A DNA stretch of 23,254 nt from Suillus spraguei (Eukaryota > Basidiomycota > Agaricomycetes > Boletales > Suillaceae). This document shows, one piece after another, positions 10,641 to 19,207 of this stretch. The notes beneath the pieces are model-generated. The model was not told where the DNA came from. It was given only the letters and a program-made list of their open reading frames with translations, and did not search any database. The translations under genes were made by a program, and so were the position numbers. Each line of letters opens with the position of its first letter. Position 1 is the stretch's first letter. The stretch lies in NCBI GenBank assembly GCA_016800925.1, contig JABCPU010000864.1, positions 1 through 23,254 on the forward strand. The letters run 5' to 3'.

Positions 10641-10719
10641 CAGAAAGAGCAGATCAGAGTGGGGGTGGAATAGAGGAGTCAGTTAGCGCTTGAAGCACTG
10701 TATGTACTACAGGATCTAC

Positions 10720-12503
10720 CGCAGATGAGATACATGATCTGTCTGTAAAAGAAGTATCAATAGCATTAATGAATATTGAGTTAGGAAGGAGTTGAATACT
10801 AGTATTGTCCTTTTTGATGTTGTTGTCTGGAAGGTGATCCGTTCTATGGGATAAGAGATCTGGGATAATGAGTTCTTTTCCTGGTACATGTTGGATAAGG
10901 AGTTTGAATTGGGATAGGAAGGTTTGCCATTGAGCTTGGCATCTATTGAGGTCTTGGACGTCTCTGAAATATTGCAGATTTTTATGGTCAGTTTGTACGA
11001 GAACAGGGAAAGGGGAACCAAGGAGATAGTGTCGCCAGGCTTTTAAGGCTCTGACGATAGCAAGCAGTTCTCAATCATAAATCTGATAGTTATGTTCAGT
11101 GGGATTAGAGGATTGAGAAAGGAAAGAACATGGGAGCCAATTTCTGTTATCATCTTTCTGTAGGAGTATGGCACCTGTGGCATATAAGGAAGCATCAGTA
11201 GCAATAGCGAAGGGTGAATTCTTATTGGGTATTTGGAGAATGGGTGACAAGGTAAAAATACACTTCAGCTTATTGAAAGCTTCCTCGCATTCAGGGGTCC
11301 ATGAGAATTTGATATCTTTTTTCGTTAGATCTATTAAGGGTCATGCAATGGATGAGTAATTGGGCAATAAATCGTCAGTAAAAGTTAGCAAATCCAAGGA
11401 ATGATCAGACTTCTTTTACTTTTGTGGGAGTCTTCCATTCGGATATACCTTTAAGTTTTTGCAGGTCCATTGCAATAGAGCCGGTTTGATGATCATTCCA
11501 AGATATTCAATATCGTTACATTGAAGGTGCATTTTTTGGGTTTAAGATGGAGGAGGTTATTGCGTAATCGTTGAAGTACTTTATGAGTTCGTTCTTGATG
11601 CATCTTGATGTCTCTAGAGAAGATTAGTATATCGTCCATGTAGATAATAATCCATCCTTCTTGGATTAAGTCTCCAAACAAGTCGTTCATCATGGACTGG
11701 AAGGTGGCAGGCAAATTACACATTCCGAAGAACATGATGGTGGATTCAAAAAGTCCTCAGGAAGTAGCAAAGGCTGCCTTCCATTGATCTGATTTTCTCA
11801 TACGTACATTATTGTATCCCCACCTAATGTCCATTTTGTGAATACTTTAGCATCCTTGAGTTTATCTATAAGATCTGAGATTAGCAGTAACGGGTAGTTG
11901 TTTTTTACTGTGTGTTCATTGAGATAACGATAATCTTGGCAGGGTCGGAGAGATCCGTCCTTCTTGCCAACGAAGAAGAATGAGATGATTGCAGAGATTC
12001 AGAAGGAAAATGTGGTACCTTTAGCGAGATGTTCGTTTACAAAGTCGTTCATCCCTGTTCTTCTTTGGCGTTAAGCGGATAGATTTTGCATTTCCACGGT
12101 TCAAATGATTCTTTAAGGTCAATCTTGTGTCATATTTTCGTTCTGGGGGAAGAGTGCCGTTAGCTACATCACCAAATACATCTTTATACTGTTGGAACTC
12201 TTCAGGAACAAGTTCTTCAAACATTTTCTTGGGTTTAGCGTCTTGGGCTAGGGTCTGTGAAATGTTGTCAGTTTTACAGATTGTGGTATAGAGTTCATCA
12301 TTGTCATCATTGTCGATTGGATCTAAAAGTCGTGGGAGAATTTCGTTAGCAGGGTCCCATTGGTCTTCTAGTTCTTCAGATGCATCAAAGAATACTTCCT
12401 CATCTTCTTCTACTTCTTCTATGGTTGCTTTCTTCAGGGTACGCTCCCTTAGTCGACTTCTTGAGTTGTCCAATCGATATCTGGGTTTTCTTTCTTTAGC
12501 CAA
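10720..12503 (-). pseudogene. Reverse transcriptase and RNase H of the Ty3/Gypsy element
   Basis: The segment 12503-12021 is the acidic linker leading into RT (FEELVPEEFQQYKDVFGD, TLPPERKYDTRL). A frameshift near 12050 leads into FVNEHLAKGTTFS, then a TGA at about 11999, then [21 protein letters not shown] one-base loss near 11836 and a TGA at 11756 precede GLFESTIMFFGMCNLPATFQ. The catalytic box IIYMDDILIFS at 11631-11642 is intact. RNase H follows with DASLYATGAILL (Asp near 11195), ELLAIVRALKAW (Glu, directly after a TGA at 11071) and the third Asp in QTDHKNLQYF near 10987. All RNase H acidic residues are visible, yet the frame is broken repeatedly. Confidence 0.92.
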
Positions 12504-12900
12504 GTCATTCCTAGGATAGTCTTCTCCTCCTAGAGAGGTTACAAGAAACGCTTCCTCATGGGAATTTCTTTGATTAAAAAGGAAAGGTCACAGTACCGTG
12601 AGATTCTTCCGGCTTTGTTTAATGTGCCATCTACGTTCCACTGGTATCAAGTTTTGAGTTTATGAGTATGAATAGAGTTTTGATGTATGAATTTCTCATT
12701 GATAAACTCTCCTTCTGCGCCACAATCAATGAGTGCGGCTGCTACAGTGGTTTTGTCGGTCTTAGTGCATCTAATGGTAAGTGGAAGCGAATAGAATTAG
12801 CATCACCAATAGATTGTACTAATAGTCCGATTCTGGGAGTTTCTGACACCGTGGCAGGCTTCCCCTAAGAAAAATCCTCTTCATCACTACTTTCCTCCTT
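12504..12900 (-). pseudogene. Aspartic protease of the Ty3/Gypsy element
   Basis: On the minus strand AALIDCGAEGEFINEKF covers about 12695-12740; the Asp-Cys-Gly-Ala box lies at 12716-12727. Retroelement proteases usually have Asp-Ser/Thr-Gly, and Cys in that slot is a variant I believe occurs in fungal Gypsy elements. The flanks (SETPRIGLLVQSIGDANS upstream) are coding-like but the frame is interrupted before and after. The domain matures Gag-Pol in intact relatives. Confidence 0.75.
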
Positions 12901-13705
12901 CTTGGCGCCTTCTTCTTCATTTGGCGCGCTTAAATGCTTTCCATTCAAGGAATTCCTTGTAGTTGTCGTCAGATGATTCCTTGACTACCTTTCTAGTATT
13001 GGTCATAACGTAGGATGGTTAGGGCAATCTTTAGCAAGCCCCTTCTTGCCGCATTTGAAGCAGAGGCCGCCTTTGCGCCTATGCTCTCTCTTGCGAGTTA
13101 GATAAGTCTTTTTAACCCCTTCTCACCTTTGTCTTCATCATCTAGTTCCACCCTATCTATATCCATAGCGTAGGGGTCTTTTGCCTTGGTAAAGGAAGGC
13201 GGAGCTAACAAGCTCTTACACACTTCTACATCAAGGGCTTTATCGAGCCATCTGTCACAAGTGGTGGAAAGGGTTTTGAAGGCTAAGATAGCGAGACGAT
13301 ATCATGCTTTAGTCCATTTCTAAAGAACATAATCATGGTGTTCTCTTCTTCAATGCCAGTATCAGCTAGTATGGTTCTAAAGATGGAAGCATACACGGCT
13401 ACACTTCCTGTCTGTTTCAGGGAGGAGATTCTTCTGATTGCGGTTTGTTCAACATTCTTGGGATAGAATGTAGCTTTAAATTGCTTGGCTAGTTCTTTGA
13501 AGGTTCCATAGTTTTTGGCGGCAACAGCTTTCTTCAACTGACCTTCGGCCCACTTGGCCGCTTCTCCTTTCGTCATTCTACTTAAGAAGAAGATGACCTT
13601 CCTCTTATCGTTGTTGTATATGCCATCATTCATGCTCATATAGGCGTCCATCTGAAGGGACCAGCCTTGAGCTGTGCGAGTATCGCCATTGAAAATGGCA
13701 GGAGC
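12901..13705 (-). pseudogene. Gag capsid and degenerate zinc knuckle of the Ty3/Gypsy element
   Basis: The region from 13705 to 13283 reads as a retrotransposon Gag: PAIFNGDTRTAQGW, then KVIFFLSRMTKGEAAKWAE, FKELAKQFKATFYP and YASIFRTILADTGIEEEN. Downstream a nucleocapsid-like knuckle at 13023-13065 reads CFKCGKKGLAKDC. The usual CCHC spacing has a His after GKKG, which is absent and one residue short here, so zinc binding would be lost. The frame changes between capsid and knuckle. The N-terminus is cut off: residues before PAIFNG do not resemble Gag and belong to the neighbouring plus-strand remnant. Confidence 0.85.
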
Positions 13706-14246
13706 AGTACCGATATTGATGAGATAGAGCACGGCATGCTTGATGGTGATGCTGAAGAAGACAATGATGGTGCCGATGCCTTTCAAGATATGATTGTTGA
13801 TGAGAATGCAGCCCCAAGAATGGTCGATAGCAGCAATGCCTATGACTTGGAGAGCAATAATGCGGATGTGGATTATGATAAGAATGACACAGACTTCAGC
13901 CCAATGCAGGCGATCCAGGGGACATCGAAGGGGATGGTTTAGTTGTTGCAGAGAAAGGCAAGTCTGAGCCTGAGTCTGACCTCTACACAGCGGAATATTT
14001 TGGAATTTTGTAGACTCCTCGCTCGCAGGCGCTCACAATGCTGCGAAGGAGCAAGCAAATGAAGACAGAGGTCCAGCATTCGAAAAAGCATATAGCGAGT
14101 AGGTTTCTTGTTACCATGCCTTGCGCTTTGTCGCTGATTATGATGAAGCATCCTTGTGCAGTTTCTACAGCAGGATCTTTCCGAGTTTCCTGGAAAAACC
14201 AAAGTTTCAGTGCTCCTCTCTACCAGCCGCCCCCAGTGGCAATTGA
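13690..14246 (+). pseudogene. Acidic gene remnant abutting the retrotransposon
   Basis: Three consecutive plus-strand stretches look coding. The first, acidic, runs from about 13690 to 13890 (EHGMLDGDAEEDNDGADAFQ, SSNAYDLESNNADVDYDKND). The second, shifted in frame, runs to about 13998 (GDGLVVAEKGKSEPESDLY). The third, shifted again, runs to TGA at 14244 (SLAGAHNAAKEQANEDRG, RFVADYDEASLCSFYSRIF) and is interrupted by TAG at 14100-14102. The composition is consistent across the joins, so I read one decayed gene with two frameshifts and one nonsense codon, its 5' end replaced by the truncated gag. The family is unknown. Confidence 0.45.
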
Positions 14247-14905
14247 CTATTCAGAACCAACTCTTTTGGAACCATATGATGCAACACTCATTTATAATAC
14301 TCTGGCCTGTGCATACTTTACATAAATCAGTGTTTCTGAATCTACACCATAACCATGCCTGTATCTACTATCTACCAGTAATGCAATGAAGTTTGTGTGA
14401 CTCGTTTCATTTATTGCACACTCAATTCTCCAAACAGCCAGTGAGATCAGCCCAAGGATGGTGCGCAGATGACATCCAAGTATATTACATATCTGAGAAT
14501 TGAAGCATGTCGGAGGTATCAAGCATATCTATACACACATATGGAAGCCAACCTGTGTGACAGGTATGAACCAGATGTCTGTGCCAGGTGTCGCGCAAGA
14601 TATTTTCAGAACCCGTCATTTCCCATATAGACTAAAGCTCAGGTAGCCGATATATCCTGATTGTCTTGGAGATGTGTCTCGGTGGTCGTTAGGATATCCT
14701 CTGAAACCCCGCACATCCTGCTTTGCTAAGACTATAATATATTTGTCTCCAATAGGGGTGCGAAAATCATATGATCAAGATGGTGAAAGGTGCGCCACAG
14801 CTTACTACTTTTGGGACTGTACAACACATTTTTAGCAGTCGTTAGTGTACCTGACTCTAATTTTCCCCTTTCCTGACACTACTCAAGACCATGAATGTCC
14901 ATTGA
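14247..14905. other. Gene-free stretch
   Basis: No splice-linked coding or repeat is seen. Frames on both strands here are short and of chance-like composition. Confidence 0.35.
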
Positions 14906-14940
14906 CACACCTCAGTCACTCTACCCATGACTGAGGTGTG
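14906..14940. repeat. Perfect 13-bp hairpin (CACACCTCAGTCA / TGACTGAGGTGTG)
   Basis: The arms at 14906-14918 and 14928-14940 are exactly complementary and are separated by a 9-nt loop (CTCTACCCA). It lies 23 bp left of the terminal-repeat element starting at 14964. In a eukaryotic setting it is not a rho-independent terminator; it may be a fold-back footprint or a transcript structure. Confidence 0.8.
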
Positions 14941-14963
14941 CATTGTCGGTTCTTACTATTATA

Positions 14964-15187
14964 TGTGAAGATCTGAAGAGGCTCGGACTAGGGATGAGGG
15001 ACAAGAACGAAGACTTCACATTGGGTCAAAAGACTACTCAACAATATTCGATGGTGAGAGGTATTAATATGCTGATTAAGATGGAGAATCAAAGGAAAAT
15101 GTGTCTGAAGCATGTATCGAAGAGTGATTGTGTATGTAAAAGAAAAGGATGAGTACATACGAGAGTGACGATAGTCATATCTTGATA
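14964..15187 (-). repeat. Left 224-bp LTR (3' LTR in element orientation)
   Basis: It is the direct-repeat partner of 16469-16692. Long shared words include AAAAGACTACTCAACAATAT and GAGAGGTATTAATATGCTGA. Differences are mostly transitions (for example TGTGTCTG against TGCGTCTG, TGTGTATG against TGCGTATG) plus one short variable block near 14990-15020. The left copy tends to carry T where the right keeps C. Confidence 0.85.
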
Positions 15188-15197
15188 CTCCCACTCA
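15188..15197 (-). other. Polypurine tract of the short LTR element
   Basis: TGAGTGGGAG on the minus strand lies directly before the 3' LTR. It is short but in the expected place. Similar CTCCCACT words recur inside the element near 15447 and 15752, possibly decayed duplicates. Confidence 0.5.
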
Positions 15198-16073
15198 AAT
15201 GCAAATCACTATATGCTCGTGTGACCATATCTCTCTCGACAACGCTCCTACTCAGAAAAGGATGCCGAATAAGGTGACGATGATAGTAGTAGAAGGATAT
15301 ATGAAGGCAGGAATTTCAGTAGGCAACCTTCCTTCACTGACGAAATGAATGCCAGAGGGTATGGATAATACTGAAAGCGAAAATTGAGGAGTAATTATGA
15401 GAGATGGTGGATATGATGACAGCGGACATGTTTCTGGATGCACTCCCACTTGGAAATAAGGGAAGAATGAAAACCACGGAAGAATGAAGAGCCACGAAGA
15501 ACAAGTGCCAACAGTGATGAGAGGTGGCAGATAGTGCCATGCCAATGATGGTAAATAGATGTCGATGATAGCAACAGAATGAGGTTTGTTGAGGATGGTG
15601 TCAATAGTGAGAGAGGATGGCGCATTGTGGATTGAGTAGAGATGGGTTGGCAGCAGTGACCAGACCTAGCAAGACTGAAAACAAATATATGTTCCCACTG
15701 GAAGACATATCACTCAGAACTCGTGAGTTGTAACATCTATGCCATATCAATAGTGCTCCCACTCAGAGATGAACAGATAATGAGGAAAAGAATGATGGTG
15801 ATGGTGTGTGATTGGGAAGGGAGTGATAAAGAGATAGTGGTTTTGTGCAGAGAGTGAACAATGATAAGGGGACTGATATCTGATGCGCGGGAAGATGCAT
15901 AGACAGTGTGGTTTAATCCAGAATCAATGCTCAAAGTAAGATGTGTGAAACGAAGCGGTCAGGCAGCTGTGACCAAGCTAGCTGCGTGGGAAGACTGAAG
16001 TTGTTCAATAGGCCGACGAGACCAAAGTGAAATGAATGTGATAATAATGAATGGCTTGAGGCTTGAAGCTTTG

Positions 16074-16325
16074 GGACTGTCAGCAATAGTGACATAGTTG
16101 GCGAAAAAACTGTCAGGGATGGCCTGTGATGAAGGATTGGCAATGCCATGATGAAGACAACTGTCAGCGATGGTGACAGAGAATCGGCGATGCCATAATG
16201 GAAACGACTGTCAGGGATTACCCATGACGAATTGGCAATGCCATGGTGAAAACAGCTGTCAGCAATGGCGACAGAGAATCGGTGATGCCATAATGGAAAC
16301 ACTGTCAAACGATGAGTTGGCGGTT
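16074..16325 (+). repeat. About 48-bp tandem repeats in alternating A/B units
   Basis: CTGTCAG starts recur at roughly 46-51-bp intervals. Two unit types alternate. One contains GATTGGCAATGCCATG; the other contains GACAGAGAATCGG(C/T)GATGCCATAATGGAAAC. This gives a higher-order period near 96 bp. The array lies inside the short LTR element. A minus-strand open frame over it (15931-16335) is a by-product of the repeat, not a supported gene. Confidence 0.75.
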
Positions 16326-16454
16326 TGCACAACAATACATCAGTGATGTGACAAATTGATGGAGAGACGAGGTTCCTCTGGTAGCTATTGAAAGCCCCAA
16401 GGGATAAATGAGAGTGTATGAAACGAATGAATGAGTGAAGTTCCCTAGTCTAAG

Positions 16455-16468
16455 CCAGGCTCATAACC
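16455..16468 (-). other. Primer-binding site matching the initiator tRNA-Met anticodon arm
   Basis: The plus-strand sequence CCAGGCTCATAACC includes CAT anticodon context. Initiator tRNA-Met anticodon arms in fungi read like AGGGCTCATAACCCT. Copia and Ty5-type elements prime from a half-tRNA cut in the anticodon loop, so the site adjacent to the LTR on the minus strand fits that mechanism. Confidence 0.65.
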
Positions 16469-16692
16469 TGTGAAGATCTGATGAGGCTCGGACTGAACGG
16501 AACGAGAAACGAAGACTTGGTATTAGCTCAAAAGACTACTCAACAATATTTGACGGTGAGAGGTATTAATATGCTGATTAAGACGGAGAATCAAAGGAAA
16601 ATGCGTCTGAAGCATGTATCGAAGAGTGATTGCGTATGTAAAAGAAAAGGATGAGTACGTACGAGAGTGACGTCGATAGTCATATCTTGATA
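16469..16692 (-). repeat. Right 224-bp LTR (5' LTR in element orientation)
   Basis: It is the partner of 14964-15187, of equal length. On the minus strand it ends ...ATCTTCACA, a normal CA end, immediately before the tRNA-complementary site. Its flank (TATATATC) shares only a TATA core with the other flank (TATAATAG), so a target-site duplication is possible but not proven. Confidence 0.85.
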
Positions 16693-16850
16693 TATATCAC
16701 TATACTCACTACCTTTAGACTCGTGTTTAGGTTCGTAGTACTACATGAATATTAGTCTCTCTACCCGTGACTTAGCCTCGTGTTTAGCTCTCACCTTTGA
16801 CATTCTTGGGGTCGCGATGCCTAGGAGTTCAGCATGAGTGACAGACTCGT
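16693..16850. other. Short spacer after the LTR element
   Basis: AT-rich flank of the short LTR element followed by a region with repeated CTCGTGTTTAG words (16722 and 16769). No gene is seen. Confidence 0.3.
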
Positions 16851-19121
16851 CTATACACCAAAACCTAGGATCATAACGGAGGATGTCATTTCATTTGCAA
16901 ACGTGCCGAGGCTCTTCTTTATATCGTCGTCATTGGAGAGCCGAGTAAGTAAGGCGTCAGGAAGGCTTGAGAGAAGAAGTGCATCAGTATTTGATTAAAT
17001 TCGACACTTATGACTCACCGAAAGTTTGCATGCTCAGCAGGCACAAACAACCGACCATTGCCATCACAGTGAGAAGGCCCATTTGACGCAGGTATGTGTT
17101 TTCCCTTGCGGAAACGCTGAGAAGGATTGGTGGGACGGTGTTGACGCACATCGTACTCGACATGCTGTTAAAGAGTATGGACGTCTGTATATCCAGACAA
17201 TGAATAAGTTGTGAAACGCACTTTGGCCCCTGAACAATGTGAAAGTGTGCAACGTCGCTGCAACACATATCGTTTGAAATGACTATTCCGGCAGACTGAA
17301 CAGTCTCACAGACAAGATGACGACCACTCTTTGTCGCCAAGGCATCAGTAAACTCGGGACGCACTAAATAAAAAGTCTGTTGGCATTGTTTGAAAGGAGC
17401 TTGCACCCCATACCGTAGCCTCTCACTAATGAAGGTTTTATTAGACTCAGGCAAGTACAGTGATTAGAATGACGGACTGGTGAAGACATGAGCAAAAGAC
17501 CACAATAAGTCAATGGTTGCGACCTGAACTGGCGTTGAGGAACCTGAGCTTTGAATGAGAATGTCATTACCGCTTCCGAAGTAGAATGGATCACCCCCGA
17601 AAACGCTATAATCTGCCCTACGACGTCCCGGATAATCCTTTGCATGTCATTAATCTCAAATAACGATGGAGTCGCAATGAAAACGTACTTGTCGCTTAAG
17701 ACCAGCTCTCCTCTAACAGGTCTTTCATTCGAGCGTTCATTTTTTTCCATCATCCGATATTGGACCATGTATTATCCATGAGGACAGCCAACGAGTCCGT
17801 TGCGTAGACACGCTAATGAATCCCTTCGGTAGCTCATCTCAAGTTCATCCTTCTTTAGAACACGAAGCCACTTTCTTGATACGAGAGTAAGGGACAGTGA
17901 ATGTCGTTCGCTTAGAGCGTCATTGAGCTGATATATGTCTGTGACATTTCTTTGAAAATTTCGCGAGCAACATCCAAGAGACGGTTGCGATTTGCCTGTG
18001 ACAATGAACCAACTGGTAGACAGCGAGTGCCTGTCAACGTATCTTAATTGCGTATACTCTTGCGTTAATCGCACCGATCCCTCCCTAGTAGGAGGCTGTT
18101 CAGCCAGCGTCGACAATGGCATACTCCAACTAGCTTAACTGTCCCTGCGTCGTCACTGAGGTTTTCCGCGATGAGCTCCTATCTTAGACAACCGTTCGTC
18201 AGACAGTATCTATATTCACACTGCAGTAAGGCCTCACGTCATGTATATCAGCAGTAGCTGAGACTTGCAACCATTCAAAGCCCTTTGCAAAAATGGAAGG
18301 CTACGGATAGCAGTGCGCAAGCTGAGTATTTGCGATACGTGGGAAAAGGCTCCTTTTGCTGTTGTTGTGGCCGTGCTTCAGAAAACCCAAGCTATTGACT
18401 GGAGTTAGGTTCAAGTCTACGCTGCAAAGTAGGGCTCACTGATGAGATGAGCTTGTCGAAGTCCATCTTGTCCAAGACTTTTAAGGCATCTTTAATCTCA
18501 GTAATATATCTTCGCTGTGAATCAGCTCTATGGCAATGCAGAGGTCAGTACTTGAAGCAGAGCCATGCTATATCAGACCTTCCACAGCGTCTAGACGGGC
18601 ATCCAAGGCGCTTTGGGCTATAGGCGGGGTATATGGAATCAATTATTGGCCTCTATACAACACAAGTACTTGCCTGTTAGTGGTGCCAGTATATTCGTTC
18701 GCAAGAGTCGTGTGGCCATTATGGTGTAGGTATGGTTAAGCATCCACCCCAAAGCATGTCAAACTACGACCAATCGAATAAAGACCCAAAGAAAGAATGC
18801 GTAGGTTGTTGATTAACTCCGAGTTTCTAACAGTTTCGGGATCTATCATCATTGTCCCTTCGACAGACAGGCATATAACGTATACGAAGAGAACACGCAG
18901 AAAATCGGGTGTTAAGGCAAGTTTCTACAAATTTGAAAAGAGCACATGCGGCTGACAGTGTATAGTACCTGCATGCTATCAATTAGCAAAGTAGACGCAG
19001 ATATATGTGCATATTATGACTTGTCTGTCACGGAGACTAGTGTGGCCGCACGCTCGTCGTCTTCAGCACAGAACTGAGCAATAAACTGATAGCCTAGATG
19101 ATAGCTAACTGGAGTCGTCAT
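16851..19121 (-). pseudogene. Decayed multi-exon gene of unknown family
   Basis: A start at 19121 opens a frame (MTTPVSYHLGYQFIAQFCAE) interrupted by TAA at 19014-19016, then runs on to a donor. A 44-nt intron (18968-18925, GTACTA...TTGTAG) joins in phase to an exon reading LTPDFLRVLFVYVICLSVEG and RNSELINNLRILSLGLYSIG, with TAA at 18736-18738. Further coding-like pieces follow in changing frames: ALDARLDAVE (about 18590), ITEIKDALKVLDKMDFDKLI (18480-18420), NRNRLLDVAREIFKEM (17990-17945), LVSRKWLRVLKKDELEMSY (17885-17830), LSDKYVFIATPSLFEINDMQ (17700-17640), FISERLRYGVQAPFKQCQQT (17440-17370), LTRLSNDDDIKKSLGTFANE (16950-16890) and TAG at 16851. Further in-frame TAA codons lie at 17772-17774 and near 17465. 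Consistent order and strand indicate one gene with many lesions. I recognise no domain. Confidence 0.55.
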
Positions 19122-19207
19122 GGGATGCTCCCTCCCTTAGCTTAAAGGTATCGCGGAGTGCATGGGTAGAGTTAGACGAGAAACGAATGAAGTGGTTGTT
19201 CTAAGTG

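Larger units (their letters stand above)
8979..13705 (-). mobile_element. 5'-truncated Ty3/Gypsy chromodomain retrotransposon (chromovirus type)
   Basis: The minus strand carries, in the usual order, Gag, CCHC-like knuckle, protease, reverse transcriptase, RNase H, integrase, chromodomain, polypurine tract and 3' LTR. RT-RNaseH before integrase and the terminal chromodomain place it in Ty3/Gypsy, chromovirus branch. Only one LTR is found (8979-9268). The 5' LTR, primer-binding site and the start of gag are missing, the sequence changing near 13690-13705 to an unrelated gene remnant. Pol is broken by in-frame TGA codons at 9426, 10041, 11071, 11756 and about 11999, and by frameshifts near 11836, 12050 and in the integrase region. 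The element is a fossil and cannot make a full polyprotein. Confidence 0.95.
14964..16692 (-). mobile_element. Non-autonomous Copia-type LTR element (TRIM/LARD-like), 1.73 kb
   Basis: Two direct repeats of 224 bp (14964-15187 and 16469-16692) are about 88-90% alike by eye; both start TGTGAAGATCTGA and end CATATCTTGATA on the plus strand. Next to the right-hand repeat, 16455-16468 reads AGGCTCATAACC-like sequence, the anticodon arm of initiator tRNA-Met. Next to the left-hand repeat, CTCCCACTCA at 15188-15197 is GAGTGGGAG on the minus strand, a polypurine tract. Together these orient the element on the minus strand, with the 5' LTR at 16692-16469. The interior (15198-16454) has no reverse transcriptase, integrase or Gag and contains a tandem array. 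Such elements need enzymes supplied by an autonomous Copia relative. Confidence 0.75.

Noticed and set aside
13667..14330. 5' LTR of the Ty3/Gypsy element
   Set aside because: No TGTTAC...GTAACA copy or sequence like 8979-9268 occurs to the right of gag; the region is an unrelated gene remnant.
15931..16335. 134-codon minus-strand open frame with repeated FHHGIA/FHYGIA-like peptides
   Set aside because: It is produced by translating the 48-bp tandem array and its flank; there is no start context, splice support or family resemblance.
8177..19121. Alternative nuclear code in which TAA encodes Gln
   Set aside because: Many in-frame TAA codons sit in Gln-like positions, but the best gene models end on ordinary stops, the Ty3 element stops are TGA at Arg codons, and frameshifts accompany the stops. 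Mutation explains it better.
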